The translations under genes and the position numbers were made by a program. Positions 46,941 through 57,883 of a stretch of 64,000 bases of DNA are shown here, in pieces. Below the pieces are notes generated by a model, which worked only from the letters and a program-made list of their open reading frames with translations, made no database searches and was not told the DNA's origin. Each line of letters starts with the position of its first letter. The stretch's first letter is position 1. The stretch lies in assembly GCA_025403435.1 (NCBI GenBank), contig CM046335.1:8064103-8128102 (forward strand), in the 5' to 3' direction. This stretch comes from Artocarpus heterophyllus (taxonomy: Eukaryota; Streptophyta; Magnoliopsida; Rosales; Moraceae).

Positions 46941-49047
46941 TGTAACGTCCCAAAATTTATTTAATGTTAATGTAATATAAATGATGAATTAGTGTGCCAT
47001 AATTAATATTTTAACATTAATTAGATTATTTGGTTGGATTTTGAATTTTTGGTTGTTTTGTTAATTTGTTGAATCCAAATGATTTCTTATTGATTTAAAT
47101 TGATGTTTTGAGTTTTAAAATACAACAATTTATAAAATATTAAAAATACTCCGTTTTACAAAACCGTGGGCGGCACATGGTTTTCATACAGTAAAACCGC
47201 CATCGATTTTCTCTATTTATTCTCTCTCTTCCTCCACTCTCCTCACTCTCACCGGTTTCTCTCTTTCTCTCTCTTGATCTCTCGGCAACACACACTCTCT
47301 CTATCTCTCTCAAAATTTTTGAACCCAAATTTGAATCCAAGCTTCGGGTTAGCAAGGAGGAAGCTCGGGGACGTGATTTAGCAACCGAGAACGCGGATTG
47401 AAGCTTCGATTCAAGGTTAGATTTGAAATTTCTAAACTTTTTACAAAATTTTCAATTTTGTACATTTTTTAAATCTAGGTTTGTTTAAGTTTAGAAAACC
47501 GTGGATTTGAGTTAAATGAACTTAGAACACCTAGAATCTAAGCTTAGATTGAAGAAAAACGAATTGGATTCAAGATTTTTTATTTTTCCTCAATTTTTCC
47601 TATTTTTGGATTTTTGGGATTTTGTGTTTGAATCTTGTTTAAATGAGTTTTAAAGTATCTAAATATGTTTTTCTATCATCTATGAATGTTTTCTATGCCT
47701 GGGATTTGAGAAAAACAAGTTAGAATCAAGATTTAGGTTTTGGGGAAATCGAAACCCGTGGCTGGAATTTCTGGGTTTTCACAGTTCGACGGGCCGAACT
47801 GCGTGTTCGGTAGGCCGGGATAGGGATCGGCAGGCCGGTGTTCTTCTGTCCGGCAGGCTGAACCTGAAAATTGTTCGGCCGACCGAACTTTGCTTCCGAC
47901 AAGCCGAACTGTGCAGTTCAGCAGGCCGAGGCAGGGAGTCCGGCAGGCCGACCGAGGCATGGAAATTTTTGTGATTTTTACCCGTTTTCACTATTTTGAA
48001 CCCTGATTTAAATCTCTACCTTATAGAATGATTTTAAAGGTATAAATGGCACACTAGGACATCATGAAATGATTTAGTAACATAAAATGTCTCAAACTAG
48101 ATATTGATCGACTTAGTTTGTATCTAGGATCGTTTGTGGTTCCGCGGAGCTAACCTATAGCGGATCAGGATTACGGTGTGGGGCACCGGCATGAGTATTG
48201 AGGTAGGACTTCTACCCCATTCTTTGATAGCCTAGTTTCAAAATGATTTGGCTTTGAAAAGGATTTCTATTAAAATGTTTTCAACGGTTGTTTGAAAATG
48301 AATTTATCGGTTATATTTTAATATACCGTGGACTGAAATGAATTTCATAATGAATGTAAATGACAACACTCTGTAATTGGGTTTTGAATGATGATGATAA
48401 TAAACACATAGACATGATGCCATATTAGAGATCGGGTCGTGTAGCGATCGACCTTGGGGGCAGGTCCCGAAACCCAGCTGGGCCACTATGGTGGTGATAT
48501 TATATGGTTTGCCTAGGAAAAAAAAATGATATTCCTGGTTAGTAAACTGTTTTGGTAAGAACGGTCTTACTTAAATTTATTTTATTTATTTATCCCTGTT
48601 TCTTTTAAATTAAAGTATTTGATAAAATGCTGTCCTACTGAGCCTTTCGCTCACATTTTATTTGTTTTAAACTTTCCCCCTCTAGGTAGATTTCTATTTA
48701 GGTTCGGAGAGGATTCTTCGGACAGAACCCAGGAGCAGTAGGAGGAATTGTAGGTTAAATCGTATTAATTATTCAAGGCATGTAATATTTAAACTTTATT
48801 TATACTTGGACTGTGATTGTATTTATGATATTGTCAGTACCATGTGTGTGCACAAGTTGTGGGTTTGTGGAACTCATACTCGCTAGGTTTATTCTTAAAA
48901 TATTTAATTTTTCATGCAACGATTTTCTTTAAATTTTTACATTTTATATTTAATTCAACCCCCTTAAACCTTGGATTTTAATTAAATTTTCTTTTAAATT
49001 AATTCAAATAATCCACCACGTCACCTCCCGTACTCCGGGGCGTGACA
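46941..49047 (+). repeat. Gypsy 5' LTR (2107 bp)
   Basis: TGTAACGTCCC to GGCGTGACA. Contains a CT-rich stretch after CTATTTATTC (47213-47240, likely near the transcription start), the GGCAGGCCGAAC-type repeat block (about 47783-47960), and a segment reading GGTCGTGTAGCGATCG (48436-48451) that is well conserved among all three LTR copies. Confidence 0.92.
47783..47960 (+). repeat. Degenerate GGCAGGCCGAAC repeat block in the 5' LTR
   Basis: Roughly nine variants of CGGCAGGCCGAAC / TTCGGCCGACCGAAC follow one another, rich in GGCC and CCGAAC. The same block is in the 3' LTR (54595-54775) and, inverted, in the solo LTR (29510-29672). Confidence 0.8.
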
Positions 49048-49050
49048 GAA

Positions 49051-49062
49051 TGGTATCAGAGC
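49051..49062 (+). other. Gypsy primer-binding site
   Basis: TGGTATCAGAGC, three bases after the 5' LTR. Exact match to the initiator Met tRNA complement. Confidence 0.9.
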
Positions 49063-49152
49063 TCAAGGTTATGAACCTTGGGAATTTTGCACACATAGGT
49101 TTGACAATGAAATACCTCTGACAGTCTAAATTTTGTTTTAAGAAGTGAGAGA

Positions 49153-52100
49153 ATGGCACCTAGACGTCGTTTCACTGCTGACGCCGAGTTCAGAAACGAT
49201 GAGAGCATGATGAGGTCTATGTTTGCGGCTTTTTGGCAGATGGCAGCCAGGGCTAGACCGGGAGATTCTGATGTTGGTAGTCGGCATGCATATTTTAAGG
49301 AATTTCGGTGGGCGTCTATTCTGACTTTTGATAGCAATGGGGATCCGCAGTTAGCAGAGTATTGGTTGGATTCGATCCTGAAGCATTTGGATACTCTTGG
49401 TGTGCCTGAGGAGTATCGTGTGGAGTTTACTGCGTACAAGCTCGAGGGTGGCGCTAACACTTGGTGGAAACAAGCTAAGCGTCTAGAGCGCGGTGGCGAT
49501 ATCAGTTGGGACAGGTTCGAGGAGCTGTTCTATGATCGGTATTTTCCGCAGGGGTATAGAGATCAAAAGGCAGTTGAGTTCTACAGGTTGCAGTAGGATG
49601 ATCTGTCAATTCGGGAGTATGAGGCAAAGTTTAATGAGTTGGCTAGGTTTGCTCCATCAACGGTGGCATCAGAGCGTGAGAAATGTATTAAGTTTCAGGA
49701 GGGGCTCAAGGCTCCTATTCGGCGGCAGTTGGTTGCTCTACGGCTTAGGAGTTTCGGAGAGCTTGTGTCGTCGGCGATCTCCGTGGAGAATGATTATATG
49801 CAGTATTGTGAGGACCGAGCCAAGGCTTCAGGAGGACCGCAGAGGAGTGACAGGAAGAGCACCAGTAGTCGTCCAGCTCCGGGGAAAGGCAAGCAAGGTG
49901 GTGCGACCAGTGGTAGCAGCAGTTCATCTAGCAGCGGGCGCAGCAGTCCCTACAGCTTCCATTGTCATTTCTGTCAGCAGCCTGGACACATCAAGAGGAA
50001 TTGCCCGATCAGGAGTGCTCGTCTTGGAACTCAGACCGGGGAGGATGCTAGTCGTCAGTCTCAGCCTCAGCCTCAGACCCTACCTCCGCCTCTGCAGTAC
50101 CCGCAGTTGCAGTATCCGTAATTCTCTCCTCAGCAATTCTCATATCCAGCACGGGGGCAGCAGCCACAGCATTTTCAGCACAGTGTTCCTCAGTATCGAG
50201 CGTCGAGTACAGCTAGCGTGCAGTCGTCTCCATCTTAGCAGCATCAGCCGAGTAATCCAGGACCCAACAATGTCGGTAGAGGAAAAGAGAAGGCATCTGG
50301 AGGGTCAGATTCTCAGACTGGTAACGCAGTTGTCGATGGTATGATCATGGTTTCTAGATCTTTAGCTCGCATTTTATTTGATACCGGTGCCTCTCATTCT
50401 CTCATTTCGAGTTCTTTTGTACATGCCTTGGGATTAGAGGTTGAAGAGTTTAATGAACCCCTAGTCATAATTTCTCCCTTGGGGCGGGTGTGTGTAAATT
50501 GTATGTGTAAATCCTGTAAAATAAAGATTGGGGATGAGATTTTGAAAAGTGATTTGATTATACTCCCCATGAGCTCCTATGATGTAATTCTAGGGATGGA
50601 CTGGTTGTCCAGGTATAGTGCAGTCGTAGACTGCCAACTTAAAAAAGTGACCCTAGTGTCTGATAGGGGGACGATGATCACTTACCAGGGTGGTGGTGAT
50701 TGGTTAATGAGTGAGCGTCTTATGAAGTCTTGTCTAGGAGGGCGAAGAAATCTAGGTTGTTGTGCTTTTCTTGCCAACCTGGATTGCGAGCCCTATGTTT
50801 CGAGAGGCAGTTTAGCGATTTCGGTGGTTGATGAGTTCGAGGATGTCTTCCTCGACGAGTTGCCAGGATTACCACTGCATCGGGAGATTGATTTTGGTAT
50901 TGAGTTGTTTCCAGGGACATCACCGATTTCTATGGCACCTTATCGGATGGCACCGACAGAAATGAAAGAATTGAGGAAGCAACTTCAGGAGCTTGCTGAT
51001 AAATGATATATTTGGAATAGCACATCTCCGTGGGGAGCACCAGTTTTGTTTGCGAAGAAGCACGATGGGACTCTCAGGTTATGTGTGGATTATCGACAGC
51101 TAAACCGTGTTACAGTGAAGAACAAGTATCCCTTGCCTAGGATTGATGAGTTGTTTGATCAGTTGGGAGGTTCGCGGTACTTCTCAAAGATTGATTTGCG
51201 GTCGGGTTATCATCAGCTCAGGATTAAGGAAGAGGATATTCCCAAGACAGCTTTTAGGACTCGGTATGGGCATTTTGAGTTCCTGATTATGTCGTTTGGG
51301 TTGACGAATGCTCCGGCAGCTTTCATGGATTTGATGAATAGGATATTTAGGCCGTATTTAGATCAGTTCGTGATCGTGTTCATCAATGACATTCTTGTGT
51401 ATTCTAAGACTTGGGAGGAGCATGAGCAGCATCTTCGGATCGTGCTTCAGACTTTGCGGGAGCACCAGTTGTATGCAAAGAGGGAAAAGTGCGAGTTTTG
51501 GTTGACTGAGATCAAGTTTCTGGGTCATGTTATCTCGGAGCATGGTATTTCTGTGGATCCGTCCAAGATTGAAGCTATATTGGAGTGGGAACGACCAAGG
51601 AATGTAGAGGAGATTCGCAGCTTCTTAGGTCTTGCTGGATATTATAGGAAATTTGTAAAGGATTTTTCGAAGATTGCAGCTCTGTTGACGAGATTGATCA
51701 AGAAAAATGTCAGGTTTGAGTGGGATGAAGATTGTGAGCTTGCTTTTCAGGAATTGAAGAACCGGTTGACTTCAGCTCCAGTGTTGGTTATTCCTAGCAG
51801 TGACGAGCCGTATGAGGTTTATATGGATGCTTCAAGGAGCGGACTTGGACGTGTAGTTGCGTACGGATCGAGACAGCTACGACCTCACGAGCGAAATTAC
51901 CCTACTCATGATTTAGAGCTTGCGGTAGTGATTCATGCGCTGAAGATTTGGAGGTGTTACTTGTATGGGGCGTCGTTTCAGGTCTTCTTCGATCACAAGA
52001 GTTTGAGATATTTGTTCACTCAGAGGGATCTTAATCTGAGGCAGCGTAGATGGATCGAGTATATGGAGGATTATGATTTTGCGTTGTAGTATCATCCCGG

Positions 52101-53700
52101 GAAAGCTAATGTGGTCGCGGATGCGCTTAGCAGAAAGTCTTCAGGGATTCTAGCTTGTTTGGTTTTTAAGGACTGGAGCAGGGATGCGACAGTGAGTGAG
52201 TATCGGCTACGGTATCATGAAGACTGTGATCGAGTTTCGGTGTATCATGTGGAAGCGACTCCAGCTCTTGTTCGGATGGTGAAGCAAAGTCAGTGGCAGG
52301 ATCGGCATTTGTAGGGGATTTGGTCGCGGGTTCAGAATGGGGAGCAGTTCGAGGAATGGAGCGTGCATGCAAATGGATCGTTGTACTTTCGGGAGCGTCT
52401 TGCAGTTCCAGTTATCGCTGAGGTGACGAAAGCCGTTTTGGACGAAGCTCATAGGTCTCAGTTCACTATTCATCTGGGGAGCACAAAGATGTATCGTGAT
52501 TTGAAGAGGCAGTATTGGTGGAGAGGCATGAAGAAAGATGTTCGAGAGTATGTGGCCAAGTGTTCGACGTGTCTTCAGGTGAAAGCCGAACATCAGAAGC
52601 CTGTAGGTCAGCTTCAGCCGCTTCCTATTCCTAGGTGGAAATGGGAGCATGTGACGATGGATTTCCTCACAGGTTTGCCGAGGACGGAGCAACGGCACGA
52701 TACAGTTTGGGTTGTGGTCGACAGGTTGACGAAATCAGTGCATTTCATTCCGTTTAGGTCGACGTGTTCTAGGAAGGTTCTCGGGGAGTTGTATATGCAG
52801 AATATTGTGAGGTTGCATGGAGTTCCTTTGTCCATCACCTCTGATCGAGACACCAGGTTTAACGCTAAGTACTGGAGGAGTTTTCAGGAGGCTTTAGGTA
52901 CGGATTTGAACTTCAGTACGGCGTTTCATCCTCAGCCTGATGGGCAGTCTAAGTTGGTTATTCAGATTCTCGAGGATATGTTGCGTGCCTGTGCATTGGA
53001 CTTCGGCGGGAACTGGAAGCAATGTTTGCATTTGACGGAGTTCGCGTACAACAATAGCTATCAGGCGAGTATCGGTATGGCACCATTTGAGGCGTTGTAT
53101 GGGCGACCGTGTCGGTCACCTGTGTGTTGGGCCGAGCCAGAAGATAGGGTTATTCTTGGGCCGGATGAGATCCGTGATAGTAACGAGAAAGTCGCGGTGA
53201 TTCGAGATCAGTTGAGGGCAGCTCAGAGTCGGCAGAAGAGCTACGCGGATAGGAGACATAGACCTTTAGAGTTTGCGGTTGGAGATTTCGTTCTCTTGAG
53301 AGGATCGCCTCGTAAGGGAACTATGCAGTTCGGAGTGAGTGGGAAGCTCGCACTGAGGTATATTGGGCCGTTCGAGATCACTCAGCGTGTTGGTGTGGTC
53401 GCTTATCGGCTTGATCTTCCGCCCGAACTTTCTCATGTTCACGATGTATTTCATGTGTCGATGCTTAGGAAGTGTCCGCCTGAGCAAGGTAAGATAGTTT
53501 CGTTTTGTGATGTGCAGGTTCAGAAGGATACGACGTACGAAGAAGTGTCGATTCAGATTATCGACCGGAAAGTGATTAGTTTGCGTCGTCATGAGATACC
53601 GTTGGTAAAAGTAGTGTGGCAGCATCATGGGGTTGATGAAGCCACTTGGGAGCTAGAGTCGAGCAAGCGAGAATTGTATCCGCATTTGTTTTGTTTTTGA
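49153..53700 (+). pseudogene. Gypsy gag-pol, one frame broken by six stop codons
   Basis: A frame of 1516 codons with in-frame stops at 49594, 50119, 50236, 51004, 52087 and 52312. Domains: gag capsid-like (49153-49800); CCHC zinc knuckle CHFCQQPGHIKRNC (49963-50004); protease with DTGASHS at 50380-50400; RT (51046-51700); RNase H (about 51780-52130); integrase with an HHCC-like finger ending CSTC (about 52460-52575) and core residues in TMDFL and TSDRDTRF. A chromodomain-like end lies near 53580-53670. The RT box reads FIND at 51379-51390, where two aspartates are expected. The third integrase acidic residue is Lys (PDGQSK, codon at 52951). Most losses fit C-to-T/G-to-A decay. Confidence 0.92.
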
Positions 53701-53748
53701 GATGAGTTGTAAATTTTGAGGTTGAAATTTCTTTTAAGGGTGGAGAGT

Positions 53749-55861
53749 TGTAACGTCTCAAAATTTATTTAATGTTAATGTAATATAAATGATGAATTAG
53801 TGTGCCATAATTAATGTTTTAACATTAATTAGATTATTTGGTTGGATTTTGAATTTTTGGTTGTTTTGTTAATTTGTTGAATCCAAATGATTTCTTATTG
53901 ATTTAAATTGATCTTTTGAGTTTTAAAACACAACAATTTGTAAAATGTTAAAAATACTCCGTTTTACAAAACCGTGAGTGGCACATGGTTTTCGCACAGT
54001 AAAACCGCCCACCGATTTTCTCTATTTATTCTCTCTCTTCCTCCACTCTCCTCACTCTCACCGGTTTCTCTCTCTCTCTCTCTCCTTGATCTCTCGGCAA
54101 CACACACTCTCTCTCTATCTCTCTCAAAATTTTTGAACCCAAATTCGAATCCAAGCTTCGGGTTAGCAAGGAGGAAGCTCGGGGACGTGATTTAGCAACC
54201 GAGAACGCGGATTGAAGCTTCGATTCGAGGTTAGATTTGAAATTTCTAAACTTTTTACAAAATTTTCAATTTTGTGCATTTTTGAAATCTAGGTTTGTTT
54301 AAGCTTAGAATACCGTGGATTTGAGTTAAATGAACTTAGAACACCTAGAATCTAAGCTTAGATTGCAGAAAAACAAATTGGATTCAAGATTTTTCATTTT
54401 TCCTCAATTTTTCCTATTTTTGGATTTCGGGATTTTGTGTTTGAATCTTGTTTAAATGAGTTTTAAAGTGTCTAAATATGTTTTTCTATCATCTATGAAT
54501 GTTTTCTATGCCTGGGATTTGAGAAAAACAGGTTAGAATCAAGATTTGGGTTTTGGGGAAATCGAAACCCGTGGCTGGAATTTCTGGGTTTTTCCAGTTC
54601 GGCAGGCCAAACTGCGTGTTCGGTAGGCCGGGATAGGGATCGGTAGACCAGTGTTCTTCAGTCCGGCAGGCCGAACCTGGAAATTGTTCGGCCGACCGAA
54701 CTTTGCTTCCGGCAGGCCGAACTGTACAGTTCGACAGGCCGAGGCAGGGAGTCCGGCAGGCCGACCGAGGCATGGAAATTTTTGTGATTTTTACCCGTTT
54801 TCACTATTTTGAACCCTGATTTAAATCCCAACCTTATAGAATGTTTTTAAAGGTACAAATGGCAAACTAGGACATCATGAAATGATTTAGTAATATAGAA
54901 TGTCTCGAACTAGATATTGATCGACTTAGTTTGTATCTAGGATCGTTCGTGGTTCCGCAGAGCTAACGTATAGCAGATCGGGATTACGGTGTGGGGCACC
55001 GGCACGAGTATTGAGGTAGGACTTCTACCCCATTCTTTGATAGCCTAGTTTCAAAATGATTTGGCTTTGAAAAGGATTTCTATTAAAATGTTTTCAACGG
55101 TTGTTTGAAAAATGAATTTATCGGTTATATTTTAATATACCGTGGACTGAAATGAATTTTATAATGAATGTAAATGACAACACTCTGTAATTGGGTTTTG
55201 AATGATGATGATAATAAACACATAGACATGATGCCATATCAGAGATCGGGTCGTGTAACGATCGACCTTGGGGGCAGGTCCCGAAACCCAGCTGGGCCAC
55301 TACGGTGGTGATATTATATGGTTTGCCTAGGAAAAGAAAATGATATTCCTGGTTAGTAAACTGTTTTGGTAAGAACGGTCTTACTTAAATTTATTTTATT
55401 TATTTATCCCTGTTTCTTTTAAATTAAATTATTTGATAAAATGTTGTCCTACTGAGCCTTTCGCTCACATTTTATTTGTTTTAAACTTTCCCCCTCTAGG
55501 TGGATTTCCATTTAGGTTCGGAGAGGATTCTTCGGACAGAACTCAGGAGCAGTAGGAGGAATTGTAGGTTAAATCGTATTAATTATTCAAGGCATGTAAT
55601 ATTTAAACTTTATTTGTACTTGGACTGTGATTGTATTTATGATATTGTCAGTACCATGTGTGTGCACAAGTTGTGGGTTTGTGGAACCCATACTCGCTAG
55701 GTTTATTCTTAAAATATTTAATTTTTCATGCAACGATTTTCTTTAAATTTTCACATTTTATATTTAATTCGACCCCCTTAAACCTTGGATTTTAATTAAA
55801 TTCTCTTTTAAATTAATTCAAATAATCCACCACGTCACCTCCTATACTCCGGTGCGTGACA
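53749..55861 (+). repeat. Gypsy 3' LTR (2113 bp)
   Basis: Nearly the same as 46941-49047, starting TGTAACGTCTC and ending GGTGCGTGACA. Preceded by the purine tract at 53736-53747 and followed by GAACC. Confidence 0.92.
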
Positions 55862-55884
55862 GAACCGCTGCTCTAAACGGCCTA

Positions 55885-56640
55885 AGTCTTTTATAGCTTC
55901 TGTCATGACCATGTGGAAAGATTGATTTTTAATTGTGAAAATTGAAGTATAACTCTCAATACAGAAGCCGGAGGACGGCTTCTGAACTTTTAGGGAGGTA
56001 CAAGGAATATTTGAGTTTTTTAGCATACTTACTATTACTGAGAGCACGAGAAGGGACTTTCATAGTTCTCGTTTCTTGACTTAGCCATTGGCAATAACTT
56101 TTGACTACAGAAGATAACAGCCGAAAGACATTATATTATTTTGTATTTAGGTGTTTTTTTTTTGGCTGAAATGATATTGTTGCAGATTTCATCTATATTC
56201 AACGCACAAAGTAACTCCGATTATCATATTTACGGCAACTCCGTTGAATTCGAAAACTTTAATGGCATACCAAAATTCGATTAAAATAAAAAGGGAAAAC
56301 AATGAAGGTTTAAATTCCAAAACTTTAATGTCATACCAAAACACTAAGAAAATTCGGAGGAAAATCAACTAAAATTTAATGAAAACGTGCAATTATAAAG
56401 TTGACTACATAATTTTTAAATGATGAATTATGTACCTCATTAATCTTAATAAATGAGTTCAATCATACGTTGTTTTAGGCATATCAATAAAAATTCAAAA
56501 TCAGACGGTTCATGCGTGAAATGTGAACGTGCAAATGATAAAACCACAAAAAAAAAAAAAAATTATCTCATTTTACTCACGTATATACATTTATGACATT
56601 TCAAAAGCCAATTTATTTAATTACCATATAAGAAAATTAT
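55885..56640. other. Upstream region of RALF-like 3
   Basis: Non-coding. Contains segments shared with the spacer upstream of RALF-like 2 and a phrase GACTTAGCCATTGGCAA (56079-56095) that recurs in diverged form at about 63607-63626. No other gene. Confidence 0.5.
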
Positions 56641-56646
56641 TCACTG

Positions 56647-56654
56647 TATAAAAA
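56647..56654 (+). promoter_or_regulatory. TATA box of RALF-like 3
   Basis: TATAAAAA 75 bp upstream of the ATG at 56722, followed by an A-rich leader. Confidence 0.7.
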
Positions 56655-56721
56655 GCCTCTTTTGCAATAGGATTCCAATACAAATTACGAAAGAAACAGA
56701 TAAAAAGAAAAAGATAAAACC

Positions 56722-56943
56722 ATGGAGGTGATCAAAATGAAGGCAATTTTTCTCATGTGTTTGGCTCTTATGGGCACGGTGGTGTTTGTGGCAAACCAGG
56801 CCGAGGCAAGGCGTCTCGTTGCTGATCATCACGTGGTGAACGGCCTAAAGTATGCCAGAGTTCCAAGTAATCCGTACGATCGTGGTTGCAGCAAGATTTT
56901 AAGGTGTCGCAAGCCTGAGCCACCTCCTCCTAGTTCTGGCTGA
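56722..56943 (+). CDS. RALF-like secreted peptide 3 (73 aa, only the second Cys pair)
   Basis: Signal peptide about residues 1-29 (MEVIKMKAIFLMCLALMG...AEA), then a short mature peptide starting RRLVADHH. The RALF hallmark NPYDRGCSKILRCR is at residues 50-63 with Cys 56 and Cys 62. The first conserved Cys pair is absent, and the tail is proline-rich (PEPPPPSSG). It lacks the YISY motif and the subtilase site. A second Met at residue 6 is an alternative start, but the ATG at 56722 has good context (CCATGG). Single exon, TATA box upstream, intact. Secretion and RALF-type signalling are inferred from family; with one disulfide its receptor binding could differ. Closest relative in the window is pseudogene RALF-like 2. 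Confidence 0.8.
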   Translation: MEVIKMKAIFLMCLALMGTVVFVANQAEARRLVADHHVVNGLKYARVPSNPYDRGCSKILRCRKPEPPPPSSG

Positions 56944-57130
56944 ATCTCTACAAGCGTCGAAGTCACGTGAGGCTCTCCTTTAATCTAGTGTCGTCGTTTG
57001 CGCAGATGCATACGTCTTTAGATTATGTCGTATGTAATCTTTGGATAATATAGTCGTACCGTATGTAATAAGAGTCTCATCAGTCCACGTGTAGAATGCT
57101 AATAAATTAATGTTTTGGATAGTATTATGC

Positions 57131-57601
57131 GTAAGATTATTTACAAATATACAGAGTTATGATTTTCATATATGTATAAACCAAATTGCATAAAAATCAT
57201 CTAAATACGGAAACATAAAGAACAAAAACTGACCTTCAGCTATTGATAATCTGAACAATAAATGGAGAAGTTTTCTGATAGAATTCCGAAAGAAAACAAA
57301 ACTTGTGAAAGAAATAAAATCTTCTAAACCTTTTACAATTTTAAAAATTGGTGTATTTCTGAAATAATTACATAGACTTAGGGATCCTCTTTAACGTGAT
57401 ATTTATAGACACCCACAATCAGGGTGTACGTTACCTTTCATGAAAAGATATTTTTCCTGAAGCGTTATAACAGTTCTAAATACCCTTTGGTTGACACCTT
57501 TTAGAAAATACATGTCTATTGGACCACTCAAATTTATTTTTATTTATTTATTATCATTTAAAAAACTAAATAAATAATAATAAATAAATTAAAAAATAAC
57601 A
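57131..57601 (-). repeat. Copia-2 3' LTR (471 bp)
   Basis: Pairs with 63085-63548. It ends with a very AT-rich stretch of TAAATAAATAATAATAAATA and contains TAGACACCCAC(A/C)ATCAGGG, shared by both LTRs. Confidence 0.9.
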
Positions 57602-57883
57602 TTCTCCTACTTGGTCCACATATATTTTCTAAATAACCAAGATCAACCAATCTCAAACGTAAGGAATAGACACATGAATCATGGTAATATGTCATCTTAT
57701 AATGAGTATTATCTTCCATGTATTACAATGCATTATATCCCTTAATACTAACTCATAAATGATAATGCAGCTTAATGAACAAACTCTATGTTTATTTCAG
57801 GTCTTACTTAATTGATTTTTCTCAAGGTAACTAAATATGTACACAACTGAATATGAGATAACCAAATGTACATACAATAAAAT

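Larger units (their letters stand above)
46941..55861 (+). mobile_element. Gypsy (Ty3) LTR retrotransposon, chromovirus-like, 8.9 kb, decayed
   Basis: Complete element with target duplication GAACC (46936-46940 and 55862-55866). LTRs of 2.1 kb start TGTAACG and end GTGACA. The primer site TGGTATCAGAGC is at 49051-49062 and a purine tract (AAGGGTGGAGAG) lies at 53736-53747. A single gag-pol frame runs 49153-53700 in the order protease, RT, RNase H, integrase (Ty3 order). The C-terminal segment resembles a chromodomain (VVWQHHGVDEATWE), as in Tekay/Del-type chromoviruses. Six in-frame stops and active-site changes make it defective. The LTRs differ at few positions (two in the first ~85 bases), so it is younger than Copia-2. 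Confidence 0.93.

Noticed and set aside
47733..47991. Cys/Arg/Pro-rich minus-strand ORFs in the Gypsy LTRs
   Set aside because: They are translations of the GGCAGGCCG repeat block; two overlapping frames are both open because of the repeat.
49493..50344. 283-aa plus-strand ORF overlapping Gypsy gag
   Set aside because: It is a second frame of gag; the zinc knuckle and protease motifs are in the other frame, so this is a shadow.
52207..52698. 163-aa minus-strand ORF
   Set aside because: It lies antisense to the Gypsy integrase frame, which is clearly the real coding strand.
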